DNA of 64,000 nucleotides from an uncultured Neglectibacter sp. (GTDB lineage Bacteria > Bacillota > Clostridia > Oscillospirales > Acutalibacteraceae), in the NCBI GenBank assembly GCA_946554335.1, contig CAMNSA010000001.1, positions 186,001-250,000 of the forward strand. The letters run 5' to 3'. A model generated the notes under the pieces. That model did not search any database, was not told the origin of the DNA, and was given only the letters and a program-made list of their open reading frames with translations. The translations under genes were made by a program, and so were the position numbers. This document shows positions 28,153 to 38,447 of the stretch, in pieces (the first letter of the stretch is position 1; every line of letters starts with the position of its first letter).

Positions 28153-29136
28153 TCAATCCTTTTTCTCTTCTTCGCTCTGCTCCAGATGCTCTTCGATCCG
28201 GAAGCGGGGACGGGCCTTGACCTCGCTGTAAATTTTCCCGATATAGCCGCCCACCACGCCGAGACACAGCATTTGAAGCCCTCCTAAAAGCCAGATAGAG
28301 CACACGATGGCGGTCCATCCGGAAACGGCCCAGCCGGCAAAATAGGAGATCAGGGCGTATAGAAGCCCGAAAACGCTGAGCACAGAAATGAGAATACCGA
28401 AATTGGAGATGAGCTTTAAAGGCTTTACGCTGAAGCTGGTGATGCCGTCCAATGCAAAGGAGATCATCTTTTTCAGGGGATATTTGGACTCCCCCGCAAA
28501 GCGCTCGTGCCGGTCGTAATACACATAATCGCTGCGGTAGCCGATCAGAGGCACAATGCCCCGCAGAAAAAGGTTTACCTCCCGGTACTCGGAAAGGCCC
28601 TCTAAGGCGCGCCTGCTCATCAGGCGGTAATCGGCGTGGTTGAATACCACATCGGCACCCAGGAACTTCATTACCTTGTAGAAGCCCTCGGCGGTAGCCT
28701 TTTTAAAGAAGGTATCCGTGTCCCGTTTATTGCGCACTCCGTATACCACATCGCAGCCGTCCAGATACTTCTCCACGAATTGATCTAAAACATCGGTGTC
28801 GTCCTGCAGGTCAGCGTCCAGGCTGATGGCGCAGTCACAGCGTTCCATGGCGGTCATCAGACCGCACAGCAGAGCGTTTTGATGGCCCCGGTTATGGGCG
28901 AGCTTCACCCCTTCCACACAGGGATTCTCCCCGTGAAACTGAGAGATCAGCTCCCAGGTTTTATCCTTGCTGCCGTCGTCCACCAGAAGCATGCGGCTGT
29001 TTCCATGGGCGAGGCCCTTCTCCTGCATGGAGTGAAGCTTTTCTGTCAGGCGCTTCACCGTTTCCGGCAGCACCTGCTCTTCGTTATAACAGGGAACGAC
29101 AAAGTAGACGATAGGCGGATTGGAAAGCTCTTTCAT
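28153..29136 (-). CDS. Family 2 glycosyltransferase (polyprenyl-phosphate type, GtrB/DPM1-like)
   Basis: YFVVPCYNEEQVLPETV, LLVDDGSKDKTWE, SLDADLQDDTDVLDQF, two C-terminal TMs. Confidence 0.93.
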   Translation of the reverse strand: MKELSNPPIVYFVVPCYNEEQVLPETVKRLTEKLHSMQEKGLAHGNSRMLLVDDGSKDKTWELISQFHGENPCVEGVKLAHNRGHQNALLCGLMTAMERCDCAISLDADLQDDTDVLDQFVEKYLDGCDVVYGVRNKRDTDTFFKKATAEGFYKVMKFLGADVVFNHADYRLMSRRALEGLSEYREVNLFLRGIVPLIGYRSDYVYYDRHERFAGESKYPLKKMISFALDGITSFSVKPLKLISNFGILISVLSVFGLLYALISYFAGWAVSGWTAIVCSIWLLGGLQMLCLGVVGGYIGKIYSEVKARPRFRIEEHLEQSEEEKKD

Positions 29137-31721
29137 ACATGTTTCTCCTTTTGCGGCTCTTCATCATTTGAATCCGGAGAAGCAGATCCATCGGCAGGCT
29201 CATCCTCTGAAAAGAGGGGAGGCGCTTCCCGGAATTGTTTGGGGATCATGGCGCCGGGGCGCAGGAAGGAGGCTCCTCTTTTTTTGCTGTAGTCGGAAAA
29301 GCTTCCCCTGCGCAGCAGGCCGGGGTTTTTGACAGGATGCTTTTCCGCTGATAAGCGGCGCAGGATCATCAGGTAAGCGATGAGCAGGAACAGCGAGACC
29401 AGGGCAACGCAGAAGCCGATCACAAGACCAGGAGTGTGATAGGTGAAAATGATTTTGACCTCCTGTCCCTGAGGCACGACGACGGCCATAAAGCCCACAT
29501 TGACCTGTTCGATCTGGGCGGCCTCTCCGTTTACCTGAGCGCTCCAGCCCTGCTCATAGGGGACGCTGAAGAACACCAGCCGTTCCTTCTCGGAACTGAT
29601 CACAGCCTCGAAGCCCGTTTTGGTATAGGCAAAGGAGGAGCAGGAGACGGCGGCGCGGTCCGCGCAGTCCTGTCGGTAGCCGGATTCGCTGAAGACCCGG
29701 TCTTCCTCCGGAAGAGGGGCCAGTATGCCGTCATATTCCGGGATCCTGTCGTCCTCCAGCACCACGGCCCGGAGCATGGAAAGCTCCCGGTTCCCGATGG
29801 CCTTGTCCCCGCCTTCGCTCAATTCGTCATACTCGCTTCTGGTGAGATAGTAATCGTAGGAGAAGCCCATGGGGATGTAGTTTTCGTTTTCCCAGATGTC
29901 AAAGCCGTTGGCGTTGCCGTAATAGGCCCAGCCGGGCATGGCAGGAGCATCCAGATTTTCCCCGGCAAAATGCTCGTCGTCGTGGTCGTCGTCAAAGAGC
30001 CAGCGCACAGAGGTAAGTCCCCGCAAAGCGTAGTGGGCCACATTCGGCCGGGAAGCCACATCCCGCTGGACGCCGATGGAGTCGTAAAATTCCATTACAG
30101 AGCCGGGCACAATGCTGTGAAAGGCCTGAATGGAGGGGATCTGCCAGAACATGGCGGAATTGTCCAGAGATTCATAAAAGTCAGACCGGCAGGACTGAAG
30201 CTCAGGCAGGTCAATGTCCTTCCCACCGTTTAAAGCATAGGGAATAATATGGTGGTAGGTGTAGTCAGATTGGGTTTTCCCAATGGCGATAAAGAAGATG
30301 GAGTAGAACACGGACACCAGGGAAAGGGCGATAAGGGTAGAGCGATAAAACTGCTTTTTGTGCCTGCGGCAGAACAGCAGCAGATAGGCCACTGCTCCCA
30401 GACATAACAGGGAGGCGGCCACATAGGACCAGAACCGGGTGGGATACTGCTCCAGGCCGACGGTCACATCCGTGATCTCGCCGTCCTCCTTGGTGATGGT
30501 GGGCATGAAGCCCACCACCGCGGTGACGCCCAGGGTGATGCACAGGCTCCAGGTGATGGAGCGTTTCCAGTCGATCCTCTGGTTTTCCAGAGCAAGCACA
30601 GTGGCCATCGCCATCATCAGGGTGAGCATATAGTACCACCGGGCGTAAAAGGAGCTGTTGAAGAGCTGGAAGGAGGAATTCAGGAAGGGAACGAGAGCCA
30701 TCAGGAACAGGATCCACAGCATTTTTTTCAGCCAGTGTCTGCGGCGCATTTGCAGCCAGCCGATGACGCCTGTCATCCCGAACAGGGGCAGCCAGGCCCC
30801 CAAAGAAGCCCATTTTGATTCGGAATCCGGTGTGAAATTGGGCCTTGCCGGCAGATCCGGCGGGAAGAAGAAGCACTCCAGGATATGGAGATAACGCTGG
30901 TTCTTATTGTAAAGCACCGCGTTCCAGCCGTTGATATAGCTTTGCGTGCGGTAATTCTGCGTGACGGAGAAAATGGAGGGAATCAAAAGCGTGCAGGCAA
31001 GGCCCACTCCCAAAACAGCCTCCAGGCCCAGCAGAAGAAAATCCTTGATGGAGATTCTCCAGCTTTTACACAAAAGCCGCAGGAAAAAATAAATGAGGGT
31101 AAAAGTGACCTGGCCTACAAAGAAATAGTAGTTGACGAGACAGCAGGCAAACACCGCCAGGGCGAAGATCCCCCTGCGCCGGTTGTACATGTATTCGTCC
31201 AAAGCGGCCAGCAGAAGGGGGAAAAACACGATGGCCTCATGGAAATGGTTGAAGAAGATATTGTAGATGGAAAAGCCGGAAAAGGCGTAAAGGACAGCGC
31301 CCACCAGCGCGCTTTCCGGGTTCTTTGTGTAGCGGTGCAGATAGATGTAGCCCGTCAGAGAGGCGCAGGCGAATTTCAGGATCAGCAGCGGGCCCATCAG
31401 ATATTGCAGCCACTGAGAGGGGAAGGGGATCGTCAGCCAGAAGAAGGGGCTCCCCAAAAGATAGAAGGAATAGGAGCCGATGAAGTTGGCGCCCAGATCC
31501 GTCAGATGGTTCCAGCCCCAGTTGCCCGAGCGGATGGCGTCGTGGGCCAGCCGGTAGAAGGGGATCTGCTGCACATTGAAGTCGCCGTAGAACAGAAACC
31601 GACCTCCGTCCACGACCAGGAAGGGGAGAAAAACCAGAAAGGACAGCCCCAGTCCCAGAAAAAAGGCTTTCAGAAAATAGTTGTTTCTCCAGCCGCCGCT
31701 TTTTTGCCCGATCTCGATCAT
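29133..31721 (-). CDS. YfhO-family multi-pass membrane protein
   Basis: 862 aa, about 12 TM segments, FYGDFNVQQIPFYRLAHDAIRSG, C-terminal lumenal domain FFSVPYEQGWSAQVNG. Confidence 0.88.
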   Translation of the reverse strand: MIEIGQKSGGWRNNYFLKAFFLGLGLSFLVFLPFLVVDGGRFLFYGDFNVQQIPFYRLAHDAIRSGNWGWNHLTDLGANFIGSYSFYLLGSPFFWLTIPFPSQWLQYLMGPLLILKFACASLTGYIYLHRYTKNPESALVGAVLYAFSGFSIYNIFFNHFHEAIVFFPLLLAALDEYMYNRRRGIFALAVFACCLVNYYFFVGQVTFTLIYFFLRLLCKSWRISIKDFLLLGLEAVLGVGLACTLLIPSIFSVTQNYRTQSYINGWNAVLYNKNQRYLHILECFFFPPDLPARPNFTPDSESKWASLGAWLPLFGMTGVIGWLQMRRRHWLKKMLWILFLMALVPFLNSSFQLFNSSFYARWYYMLTLMMAMATVLALENQRIDWKRSITWSLCITLGVTAVVGFMPTITKEDGEITDVTVGLEQYPTRFWSYVAASLLCLGAVAYLLLFCRRHKKQFYRSTLIALSLVSVFYSIFFIAIGKTQSDYTYHHIIPYALNGGKDIDLPELQSCRSDFYESLDNSAMFWQIPSIQAFHSIVPGSVMEFYDSIGVQRDVASRPNVAHYALRGLTSVRWLFDDDHDDEHFAGENLDAPAMPGWAYYGNANGFDIWENENYIPMGFSYDYYLTRSEYDELSEGGDKAIGNRELSMLRAVVLEDDRIPEYDGILAPLPEEDRVFSESGYRQDCADRAAVSCSSFAYTKTGFEAVISSEKERLVFFSVPYEQGWSAQVNGEAAQIEQVNVGFMAVVVPQGQEVKIIFTYHTPGLVIGFCVALVSLFLLIAYLMILRRLSAEKHPVKNPGLLRRGSFSDYSKKRGASFLRPGAMIPKQFREAPPLFSEDEPADGSASPDSNDEEPQKEKHV

Positions 31722-31745
31722 GGCTATCCGAGTCCTTTCAAAAAT

Positions 31746-31810
31746 TAGTAGTTAGTTGTTAGTGTTTAGTCGTTAGAGGAGGGCTTTCCGGCAGCCGCCC
31801 CTCACAGCCA
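31746..31810 (+). repeat. Dispersed repeat, partial copy (TAG-rich module)
   Basis: TAGTAGTTAGTTGTTAGTGTTTAGTCGTTAGAGG; matches the TAG modules near 19.3 kb and 50.97 kb. Confidence 0.55.
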
Positions 31811-32032
31811 ACGATAAATCTTTATCATCCAGCATCCAGTATCTAGCATCCAGTTTCCAGTATACCATATTATGGTTGACGGATAAAGTATTTTTTATGA
31901 GGAAGCAGTTTCGGAAATAAAGCTATCAATCAAGGAGAGTTTGTGTTAAAATAACAGCAGCAGCAAAGCTGCTGTATACAAGAAGCCTTTAAGAAAATCT
32001 GAAGCTGCAAAGTTCAGAAAGGACGAAAAGCG

Positions 32033-32698
32033 ATGTATCCTTTTTTTGCCATGCTTTCCCGGATGAAATATATCAACCGCTGGGGGTTAATGCGAAATAC
32101 CCGCAGCGAAAATATCTGCGAGCACAGCCTGGATGTGGCCATGATCGCCCACGCCCTGGCCCTCATCGGGAACCGGTATTTTCAGAAGTCCTTTGACCCG
32201 GAGCGGGCGGCGGTATTAGGGCTTTTCCACGACGCCTCGGAGATCATCACCGGGGACATGCCCACTCCCATCAAGTATCACTCGGAAGAGATCCGCAGCG
32301 CCTATCAGGAGGTGGAGGAGCGGGCAGTGGAGCATCTTACCTCCATGCTGCCCCAGGAGCTTCGGGGAGAGTATGAGGAGCTGATGACCGCGTCCGGAGA
32401 GCGTGACGAGGAGCTAAAGCCCCTGGTAAAAGCGGCGGATCGCATTTCTGCCGCCGTCAAATGCGTGGAGGAGCGCAGCAGCGGGAACCACGATTTTCAC
32501 AAGGCGGAGCAAAGTATTTTGCAGTCCATTGAAAAGATGGAGCTTTCGGAGGCAGACTATTTTATCAAAGAGTTCCTGCCCTCTTACGGGCTGACCATTG
32601 AAGAGCAGGATTACACCAGAGAGGCGGGGCTCAAGTTCTCCCCCTCCTCCCAGATGGTGTTTTCCAAGGTGTTGAAGGATAAGGGAGGAAAGGCTTGA
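32033..32698 (+). CDS. yfbR: 5'-deoxynucleotidase YfbR-like HD protein
   Basis: FFAMLSRMKYINRWGLMRNTRSENICEHSLDVAMIAHALA, LGLFHDASEIITGDMPTPIKY. Confidence 0.92.
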   Translation: MYPFFAMLSRMKYINRWGLMRNTRSENICEHSLDVAMIAHALALIGNRYFQKSFDPERAAVLGLFHDASEIITGDMPTPIKYHSEEIRSAYQEVEERAVEHLTSMLPQELRGEYEELMTASGERDEELKPLVKAADRISAAVKCVEERSSGNHDFHKAEQSILQSIEKMELSEADYFIKEFLPSYGLTIEEQDYTREAGLKFSPSSQMVFSKVLKDKGGKA

Positions 32699-33681
32699 AG
32701 ATCAAAACGGTGGAGATAGACGGCCCCGCGGCGCTGGCGCCCATGGCCGGGGTGACGGACGCCGCTTTCCGAAAGCTGTGCAGAGAGCAGGGGGCCGCCT
32801 ATACCGTCACAGAGATGGTAAGCGCCAGGGCTTTGGAATATAACGACCGGAAAACAGGGGAGCTCGCGGACCTCACCCACGACGAGGGGCCGGTCTTCCT
32901 GCAGCTGTTCGGGGATGACCCCGCCGTGGTGGGGAGAGCGGCCAAAAAGCTGCTGAAATATTCCCCGGCAGGCTTTGATATCAATATGGGGTGTCCCGTC
33001 CCCAAGATCGTAAACGGCGGAGCGGGCAGCGCCCTGCTCAAGGACCCGAAGCGCTGCGCCCAGATGGTGGCGGCGGTGAAGGAAAATACGCTATTGCCGG
33101 TGACGGTAAAGCTGCGAAAGGGCTGGGATGACAGCCATATCGCAGCGGTGGAGGTGGCCGGGCTCTGCGCCGAGAGCGGGGCGGACGCTATCTGCGTCCA
33201 CGGGCGCACCAGAGCACAGCTTTACGAGGGGCAGGCAGATTGGGAAATCATCAAAGCGGTCAAAAAAGCGGTAAATGTGCCGGTGATCGGAAACGGGGAT
33301 GTGAAAACGCCCTCGGACGCCAGCCGGATGCTGGAAATGACCGGGTGCGACCTCATCATGGTGGGCAGAGCCGCCCTGGGGAACCCTTGGATCTTTCACC
33401 AGATCAACGCCTATCTCACCGAGTCCTGCCGGATCCTTCCCCCGCCTGGGATCGCCCAGCGCATTGTGATGATCCGGCGTCATATGGAGGACCTTTGCGC
33501 CCTCAAAGGGGAGTACCGGGGGATGCGGGAAGCGAGAAAGCATGTGGGGTGGTATCTCCACGGAGTGCGGGGCGCGGCGGAATTTCGCCGCCGGGCGGGA
33601 GAACTCTCCACGCTGGAGGACCTGGACAGGCTTCTCGGAGAGGTGTATCAAAAAAACGAAGAGACAGAGAAATCGAATTGA
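32695..33681 (+). CDS. dusB: tRNA-dihydrouridine synthase (DusB family)
   Basis: LAPMAGVTDAAFRKLCREQGA, GFDINMGCPVPKIVNGGAGSALL, CVHGRTRAQLYEGQADW, VIGNGDV; TTG start overlapping yfbR. Confidence 0.93.
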   Translation: MKIKTVEIDGPAALAPMAGVTDAAFRKLCREQGAAYTVTEMVSARALEYNDRKTGELADLTHDEGPVFLQLFGDDPAVVGRAAKKLLKYSPAGFDINMGCPVPKIVNGGAGSALLKDPKRCAQMVAAVKENTLLPVTVKLRKGWDDSHIAAVEVAGLCAESGADAICVHGRTRAQLYEGQADWEIIKAVKKAVNVPVIGNGDVKTPSDASRMLEMTGCDLIMVGRAALGNPWIFHQINAYLTESCRILPPPGIAQRIVMIRRHMEDLCALKGEYRGMREARKHVGWYLHGVRGAAEFRRRAGELSTLEDLDRLLGEVYQKNEETEKSN

Positions 33682-33707
33682 AATCAGGAAGAAAGAGAGG
33701 AAGGGCC

Positions 33708-36299
33708 ATGAGACACAGGCCCGGGCAGAAGATGAAATTATTGGTATTGGATGGAAACAGCATTTTGAACCGGGCCTTTTACGGCATTAAGCTTCTCTCC
33801 ACGAAATCGGGAGATTTCACCAACGGGATCTACGGCTTTCTCACCATGTTCAAGCGGGTGTGGGAGGAGACGCAGCCGGACGGCGTGGCCATCGCCTTTG
33901 ACAGGAAAGCCCCCACCTTCCGCCACAAGCAATATGCGGGCTATAAGGCTAACCGAAAAGGAATGCCCCCGGAGCTTGCCCAGCAGCTGCCGGTGCTCAA
34001 GGAGCTTTTGACAGCTTTGGGGTACCGGATCGTCACCTGTGAGGGCTGGGAGGCCGATGATATTTTAGGAACACTTTCCGCCGCCTGCGAAAAAAACGGA
34101 GACACCTGCCTGATCGCTACCGGGGACAGAGACAGCCTGCAGCTCGTTTCAGAGTGTACGACGGTGCGTCTGGCCACCACAAAGTTCGGCCAGCCTCAGG
34201 TGACTCTCTATGATCAGGAAAAGATCATGGAGGAATACGGAGTTTCCCCAAAGCAGATGATCGATATCAAGGCGATCCAGGGGGACAGCTCAGACTGTAT
34301 TCCGGGCGTGGCAGGGATCGGCCCGAAGGGCGCGGGAGAGCTGATCCAGAAGTTTGGAAGCGTCCAGCGCATTTATGAGGAGCTGGATACTCTGGAAATT
34401 AAGCCCGCCATGCGGGAAAAGCTGAGAAATTCCAAGGAAAACGCCTTTTTAAGCTATGAGCTGGGCACGATTCGCACAGACGCCCCCATTGACGCTCAGC
34501 CGGCGCACTATGTACCTCAGGCGGGAGACTCCCAGAAAGCGGCGGCGCTGATGGTAAAGCTGGAGCTCTTTTCTCTGTTGGAGAAATTCGGCCTCAACGC
34601 CCTCAAATCGCCGGAAGAAACCGCCGAATCGGGAGAAAAGCTTTCGGTGGAGGAGTTAAAGGATCCGGCGGCGCTGCTTCCCAGGCTGGAGGATCGGGGA
34701 GAAGCGTACTTTTTGGCGCAGTGGGAAAAGGGCGAGCTCCTTTCCCTTCTTTTCCGCGTGGGGAGCACGCTTTACCGCGCGGAGCCCAGGCCTGAATTTT
34801 TGCTGGCTTTCTTTCAAAATGCCAGAATCAAAAAATATACCCACGAGGTAAAGCCTCTGCACAGAAAAGCCCTTTCTCTGGGGGTAAAAATGGAAAGTGT
34901 GGAGATGGACACGGCGCTTGCCGGTTATCTTCTGAATCCTTCCGCCTCCGACTACGATGTGCTGCGCCTGTGCGCGGAATATGGCGTGGCCGTTCCGGAC
35001 TGCGGCGCTCCGGAATTAAACGGGGCGGCGGCTATGCCGGAATTGTGCCGGACCCTATCTCGACTGATCGATGAGAATTCCCAGCGGGAGTTATTGGAGA
35101 ATATCGAGATCCCTTTGAGCTTTGTGCTGGCTCAGATGGAGCAGGTGGGCTTTTATGTAGACAAGGACAGCATCAGATCCTACGGGGAAGAGCTGAAAGC
35201 CCAGGAGGAGGAATTGCAGAACTCCATTTTGGAGCAGGTGGGGTATCCCTTCAACATCAATTCTCCCAAGCAGCTGGGAGAGGCTCTTTTCGGAAAGCTG
35301 GGCCTCCCTCACGGGAAAAAGACCAAAAGCGGCTGGTCTACCAATGCCGATGTGCTGGAGGAGCTGAGATACCTCCACCCGGTGGTGGACGAGGTACTTC
35401 GCTACCGGGCGGTGGCTAAGCTTCGCTCCACCTACTGCGACGGACTTTTGAAGGTGGTGGGAGAGGACGGGAGGATCCACTCCAGCTTCAACCAGACCGA
35501 GACCCGCACGGGCCGCATTTCCAGCACGGAGCCGAACCTGCAGAATATCCCTGTGCGCACCCCCATGGGGCGTGAGCTGAGGAAATTCTTTGCCGCCGAG
35601 AACGGAGTTCTGGTGGACGCGGACTACTCTCAGATCGAGCTGAGAGTGCTGGCCCATGTGGCCAACGATCAGGCCATGCAGGAGGATTTCAAGGAGGGCA
35701 GAGACATTCACGCCTCCACGGCGGCGAGGGTGTTCGGCATGCCCCAGGACATGGTCACAAGCGAGATGCGAAGCCGGGCAAAAGCGGTAAACTTCGGCAT
35801 CGTCTACGGGATCGGCGCCTTCTCTCTCTCCAAGGATATCGGGGTGTCCCGGCGGGAGGCGGAGGAATATATCAAGCAGTATCTGGGAAATTATTCCGGC
35901 GTGGACGCCTATATGCAAAGGGTGTCGGAAAGCGCCAAAGAGTCAGGATATGTGGAGACCATGTTCGGGCGGCGCAGATATCTGCCGGAGCTGAGAAGCG
36001 GCAACTTTAACCTTCGGGCCTTCGGCGAGCGGGTGGCCAGAAATATGCCTATCCAGGGCGCTGCCGCCGATATTATCAAGATCGCCATGATCCGGGTCTC
36101 CCGCAGGCTGGAGCAGGAAAAGCTTCAGGCAAAGCTGATCCTTCAGGTCCACGACGAGCTGATCGTGGAGTGCCCGAAGGAAGAGGAGGAGAAGGTCAAG
36201 AAGCTTCTGGTGGAGGAGATGGAGGGAGCGGTATCCCTCTCGGTTCCCATGGTGGCCGAGGCCGGTTCCGGGAAAACCTGGTATGATGCCAAGGGCTGA
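33708..36299 (+). CDS. polA: DNA polymerase I
   Basis: 5'-exonuclease LVLDGNSILNRAFYG; pol motifs DADYSQIELRVLAHV, RSRAKAVNFGIVYGIGAFSLS, LQVHDELIVE; degenerate 3'-5' exo domain. Confidence 0.95.
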   Translation: MRHRPGQKMKLLVLDGNSILNRAFYGIKLLSTKSGDFTNGIYGFLTMFKRVWEETQPDGVAIAFDRKAPTFRHKQYAGYKANRKGMPPELAQQLPVLKELLTALGYRIVTCEGWEADDILGTLSAACEKNGDTCLIATGDRDSLQLVSECTTVRLATTKFGQPQVTLYDQEKIMEEYGVSPKQMIDIKAIQGDSSDCIPGVAGIGPKGAGELIQKFGSVQRIYEELDTLEIKPAMREKLRNSKENAFLSYELGTIRTDAPIDAQPAHYVPQAGDSQKAAALMVKLELFSLLEKFGLNALKSPEETAESGEKLSVEELKDPAALLPRLEDRGEAYFLAQWEKGELLSLLFRVGSTLYRAEPRPEFLLAFFQNARIKKYTHEVKPLHRKALSLGVKMESVEMDTALAGYLLNPSASDYDVLRLCAEYGVAVPDCGAPELNGAAAMPELCRTLSRLIDENSQRELLENIEIPLSFVLAQMEQVGFYVDKDSIRSYGEELKAQEEELQNSILEQVGYPFNINSPKQLGEALFGKLGLPHGKKTKSGWSTNADVLEELRYLHPVVDEVLRYRAVAKLRSTYCDGLLKVVGEDGRIHSSFNQTETRTGRISSTEPNLQNIPVRTPMGRELRKFFAAENGVLVDADYSQIELRVLAHVANDQAMQEDFKEGRDIHASTAARVFGMPQDMVTSEMRSRAKAVNFGIVYGIGAFSLSKDIGVSRREAEEYIKQYLGNYSGVDAYMQRVSESAKESGYVETMFGRRRYLPELRSGNFNLRAFGERVARNMPIQGAAADIIKIAMIRVSRRLEQEKLQAKLILQVHDELIVECPKEEEEKVKKLLVEEMEGAVSLSVPMVAEAGSGKTWYDAKG

Positions 36300-36369
36300 G
36301 GGCTCTTGAGTTTTCGTGGGGCAGAGTGTAAAATAGAGGGGTTCAAATCAATAAGGAGCCTTATTGTCC

Positions 36370-36843
36370 ATGAAAATATTATTTGTTTGTACGGGAAACA
36401 CCTGCAGAAGCCCCATGGCAGAGGGGATCTTCCGCGGGATGATGCAGGAAAAGGGGCTGGAAGAGCAGGTGCTGTGCCAAAGCGCCGGGCTTTCCGCGGT
36501 GGAGGGGGATCCGGTTTCCCCCAAAGCCGTAACGGTGTGCAGGGAGATCGGGATAGATCTTTCCGGCCATACGGCCAGACGCCTGACCGGGGAGGAGATC
36601 CCCATGTGGGATTTCTTTTTCCCCATGTCGGAGACTCACGGCTACATATTGGAACAGGCTGGAGTACCTCCTCAGAAGATCTATGTTCCGGCCTATATTG
36701 AAGATCCTTTCGGGAAGAGTGTGGAGGAGTACCGCCGGTGCCGGGACAAGCTGCGGCAGGAGCTGGAACATTTTGCACAGAGCCTTTTTCTGCGGTTTCC
36801 CCAGCTTCTGTCTGAAGAGGAGCAAAGCGATGGAAATCGTTAG
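36370..36843 (+). CDS. Low-molecular-weight protein tyrosine phosphatase
   Basis: ILFVCTGNTCRSPMAEGIF signature; DPFGKSVEEYRR. Confidence 0.93.
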   Translation: MKILFVCTGNTCRSPMAEGIFRGMMQEKGLEEQVLCQSAGLSAVEGDPVSPKAVTVCREIGIDLSGHTARRLTGEEIPMWDFFFPMSETHGYILEQAGVPPQKIYVPAYIEDPFGKSVEEYRRCRDKLRQELEHFAQSLFLRFPQLLSEEEQSDGNR

Positions 36844-37264
36844 TATGAAGGAAGAGCATTTGTCCGAGATCGCAAGATTGGAAAAGATCTGCTTTAAAAG
36901 GCCCTGGAACGAAAAAGCGCTGCGGGATGAGCTGGAAAACCCCCTTGCCTATTTTTTCACGGCGGTAGACGGGATGGTCGTTCTGGGCTACGGCGGAATG
37001 CAGTACGCCTGCGGCACAGGCTATATCGATAATATCGCGGTGTTCCCCATGTGTCGAAAAAGGGGGGTGGCCACGGCGCTGCTCCATGCCCTGGAAAAGA
37101 AGGTGCGGGAAAGGGGAGGGAATTCTCTTACCCTGGAGGTGCGTCTGTCCAACCTGCCCGCTATCAGTCTTTACAAAAAGCTGGGCTTTCGGGAGGTGGG
37201 ACTGCGAAAAAAGTATTACACCGCACCCCGGGAGGACGCGCTGATCTTCACAAAGGAATGGTGA
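36830..37264 (+). CDS. rimI: Ribosomal protein S18-alanine N-acetyltransferase
   Basis: GNAT: YIDNIAVFPMCRKRGVATALLHAL, LEVRLSNLPAISLYKKLGF; adjacent to tsaD. Confidence 0.9.
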   Translation: MEIVSMKEEHLSEIARLEKICFKRPWNEKALRDELENPLAYFFTAVDGMVVLGYGGMQYACGTGYIDNIAVFPMCRKRGVATALLHALEKKVRERGGNSLTLEVRLSNLPAISLYKKLGFREVGLRKKYYTAPREDALIFTKEW

Positions 37265-37316
37265 AAAAGCCCGATCGCCCCGATAACGAGGATGAATGAA
37301 GTCACTGAGCCGCAAA

Positions 37317-37364
37317 GGAAAATCCAAGGATTTTCCTCTTAAAATTCCCTTCGGGAATTTTAAG
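37317..37364. repeat. Two adjacent perfect hairpins between rimI and tsaD
   Basis: GGAAAATCC-aa-GGATTTTCC followed by CTTAAAATTCCC-ttc-GGGAATTTTAAG. Confidence 0.85.
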
Positions 37365-37404
37365 AGTCAATGGATAGCGGCAAAAGAATAGAAGGTAATG
37401 ATTT

Positions 37405-38409
37405 ATGGTAATTTTGGGTATTGAAAGTTCCTGCGATGAAACGGCTGCGGCTGTGGTGGAAGACGGCAGGCGCGTGCTCTCTTCGGTGATTGCCTCCCAG
37501 GTGGAGGAGCATAAAATTTACGGCGGGGTCGTGCCGGAGATCGCCTCCCGCCGACACAGCGAGGCTATCGTGGGAGTGGTGGAGGAGGCGCTCAGAAAAA
37601 GCGGGAAAAGCTTGTCCCAGCTGGACGCCGTTGCCGTCACCTACGCTCCGGGACTCATCGGCGCCCTTCTGGTAGGAGTGAATTTTGCCAAAGGGCTGTC
37701 CCTTTCCAGCGGGCTTCCGCTGGCGCCGGTCCACCATCTGCGGGGACATATCGCCGCCAATTACCTCACCAGTCCCGAGCTTGAGCCGCCCTTTTTGTGC
37801 CTGGTGGCGTCCGGCGGCCACTCTCACATCATTCAGGTCAAAAGCTACACGCAGCTTTCCGTTCTGGGCAGGACCCGGGACGATGCGGCGGGAGAGGCCT
37901 TTGACAAGGCCGCCCGCGCCATGGGCATCCCCTATCCCGGCGGGGTGGAGCTGGACCGGATCGCAGAAAGCGGAAGGGAGGACGCTTACAGGCTGCCCCA
38001 TCCCAAGGTGGAGGAGGCTCCGCTGGACTTCAGCTTTTCCGGGCTGAAAACGGCGGTGCTCAATCTGCTGCACAACGCGAAACAGCGGGGAGAAGAGGTG
38101 TCTATTCCCGACCTCTGCGCCTCCTACCGCAAGGCTGTGGTGCGCTGTCTCACGGAAAATTTCCTGAAGGCCGCCGAGGAGACCGGGGAAAACAAGCTTG
38201 TGATCGCCGGAGGCGTTTCCGCCAACCGGCTGCTGCGCAGAGAGCTTCAGGCGCTGTGTGAAAAGACCGGGAGGACCCTTTGGATGCCGGAGCTTTCCTT
38301 GTGCGGGGACAACGCGGCCATGATCGCTTCCCAGGGATATTATGAATTTTTGGCGGGCAATACGGCGGACATGAGTCTCAACGCCTGCGCCCAGATGTCC
38401 ATAGAGTAA
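37405..38409 (+). CDS. tsaD: tRNA N6-adenosine threonylcarbamoyltransferase
   Basis: ILGIESSCDETAAAVVEDGR, VPEIASRRHSE, HHLRGHIAANYL, GGVSANRLLRREL. Confidence 0.96.
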   Translation: MVILGIESSCDETAAAVVEDGRRVLSSVIASQVEEHKIYGGVVPEIASRRHSEAIVGVVEEALRKSGKSLSQLDAVAVTYAPGLIGALLVGVNFAKGLSLSSGLPLAPVHHLRGHIAANYLTSPELEPPFLCLVASGGHSHIIQVKSYTQLSVLGRTRDDAAGEAFDKAARAMGIPYPGGVELDRIAESGREDAYRLPHPKVEEAPLDFSFSGLKTAVLNLLHNAKQRGEEVSIPDLCASYRKAVVRCLTENFLKAAEETGENKLVIAGGVSANRLLRRELQALCEKTGRTLWMPELSLCGDNAAMIASQGYYEFLAGNTADMSLNACAQMSIE

Positions 38410-38447
38410 AAGAGGACCGGACCATCAAACGACAGGAGAGATCAGCT

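Noticed and set aside
31820-31865. Short direct repeats (ATCCAGCATCCAGTATCTAGCATCCAGTTTCCAGTAT) considered as a CRISPR-like array
   Set aside because: Units are about 7-10 nt with no spacers; not a CRISPR array.
33240-33707. Extended N-terminus of the polA ORF as given in the track
   Set aside because: Overlaps dusB in another frame; polA homology begins at MRHRPGQKMKLLVLDGNS (33708).
36143-37327. 394-aa minus-strand ORF across the phosphatase and rimI genes
   Set aside because: Covers three real plus-strand genes; no domain-like sequence.
38409-38447. Possible T-box or riboswitch before ilvB
   Set aside because: Only about 38 nt between tsaD and ilvB; too short for such a leader.
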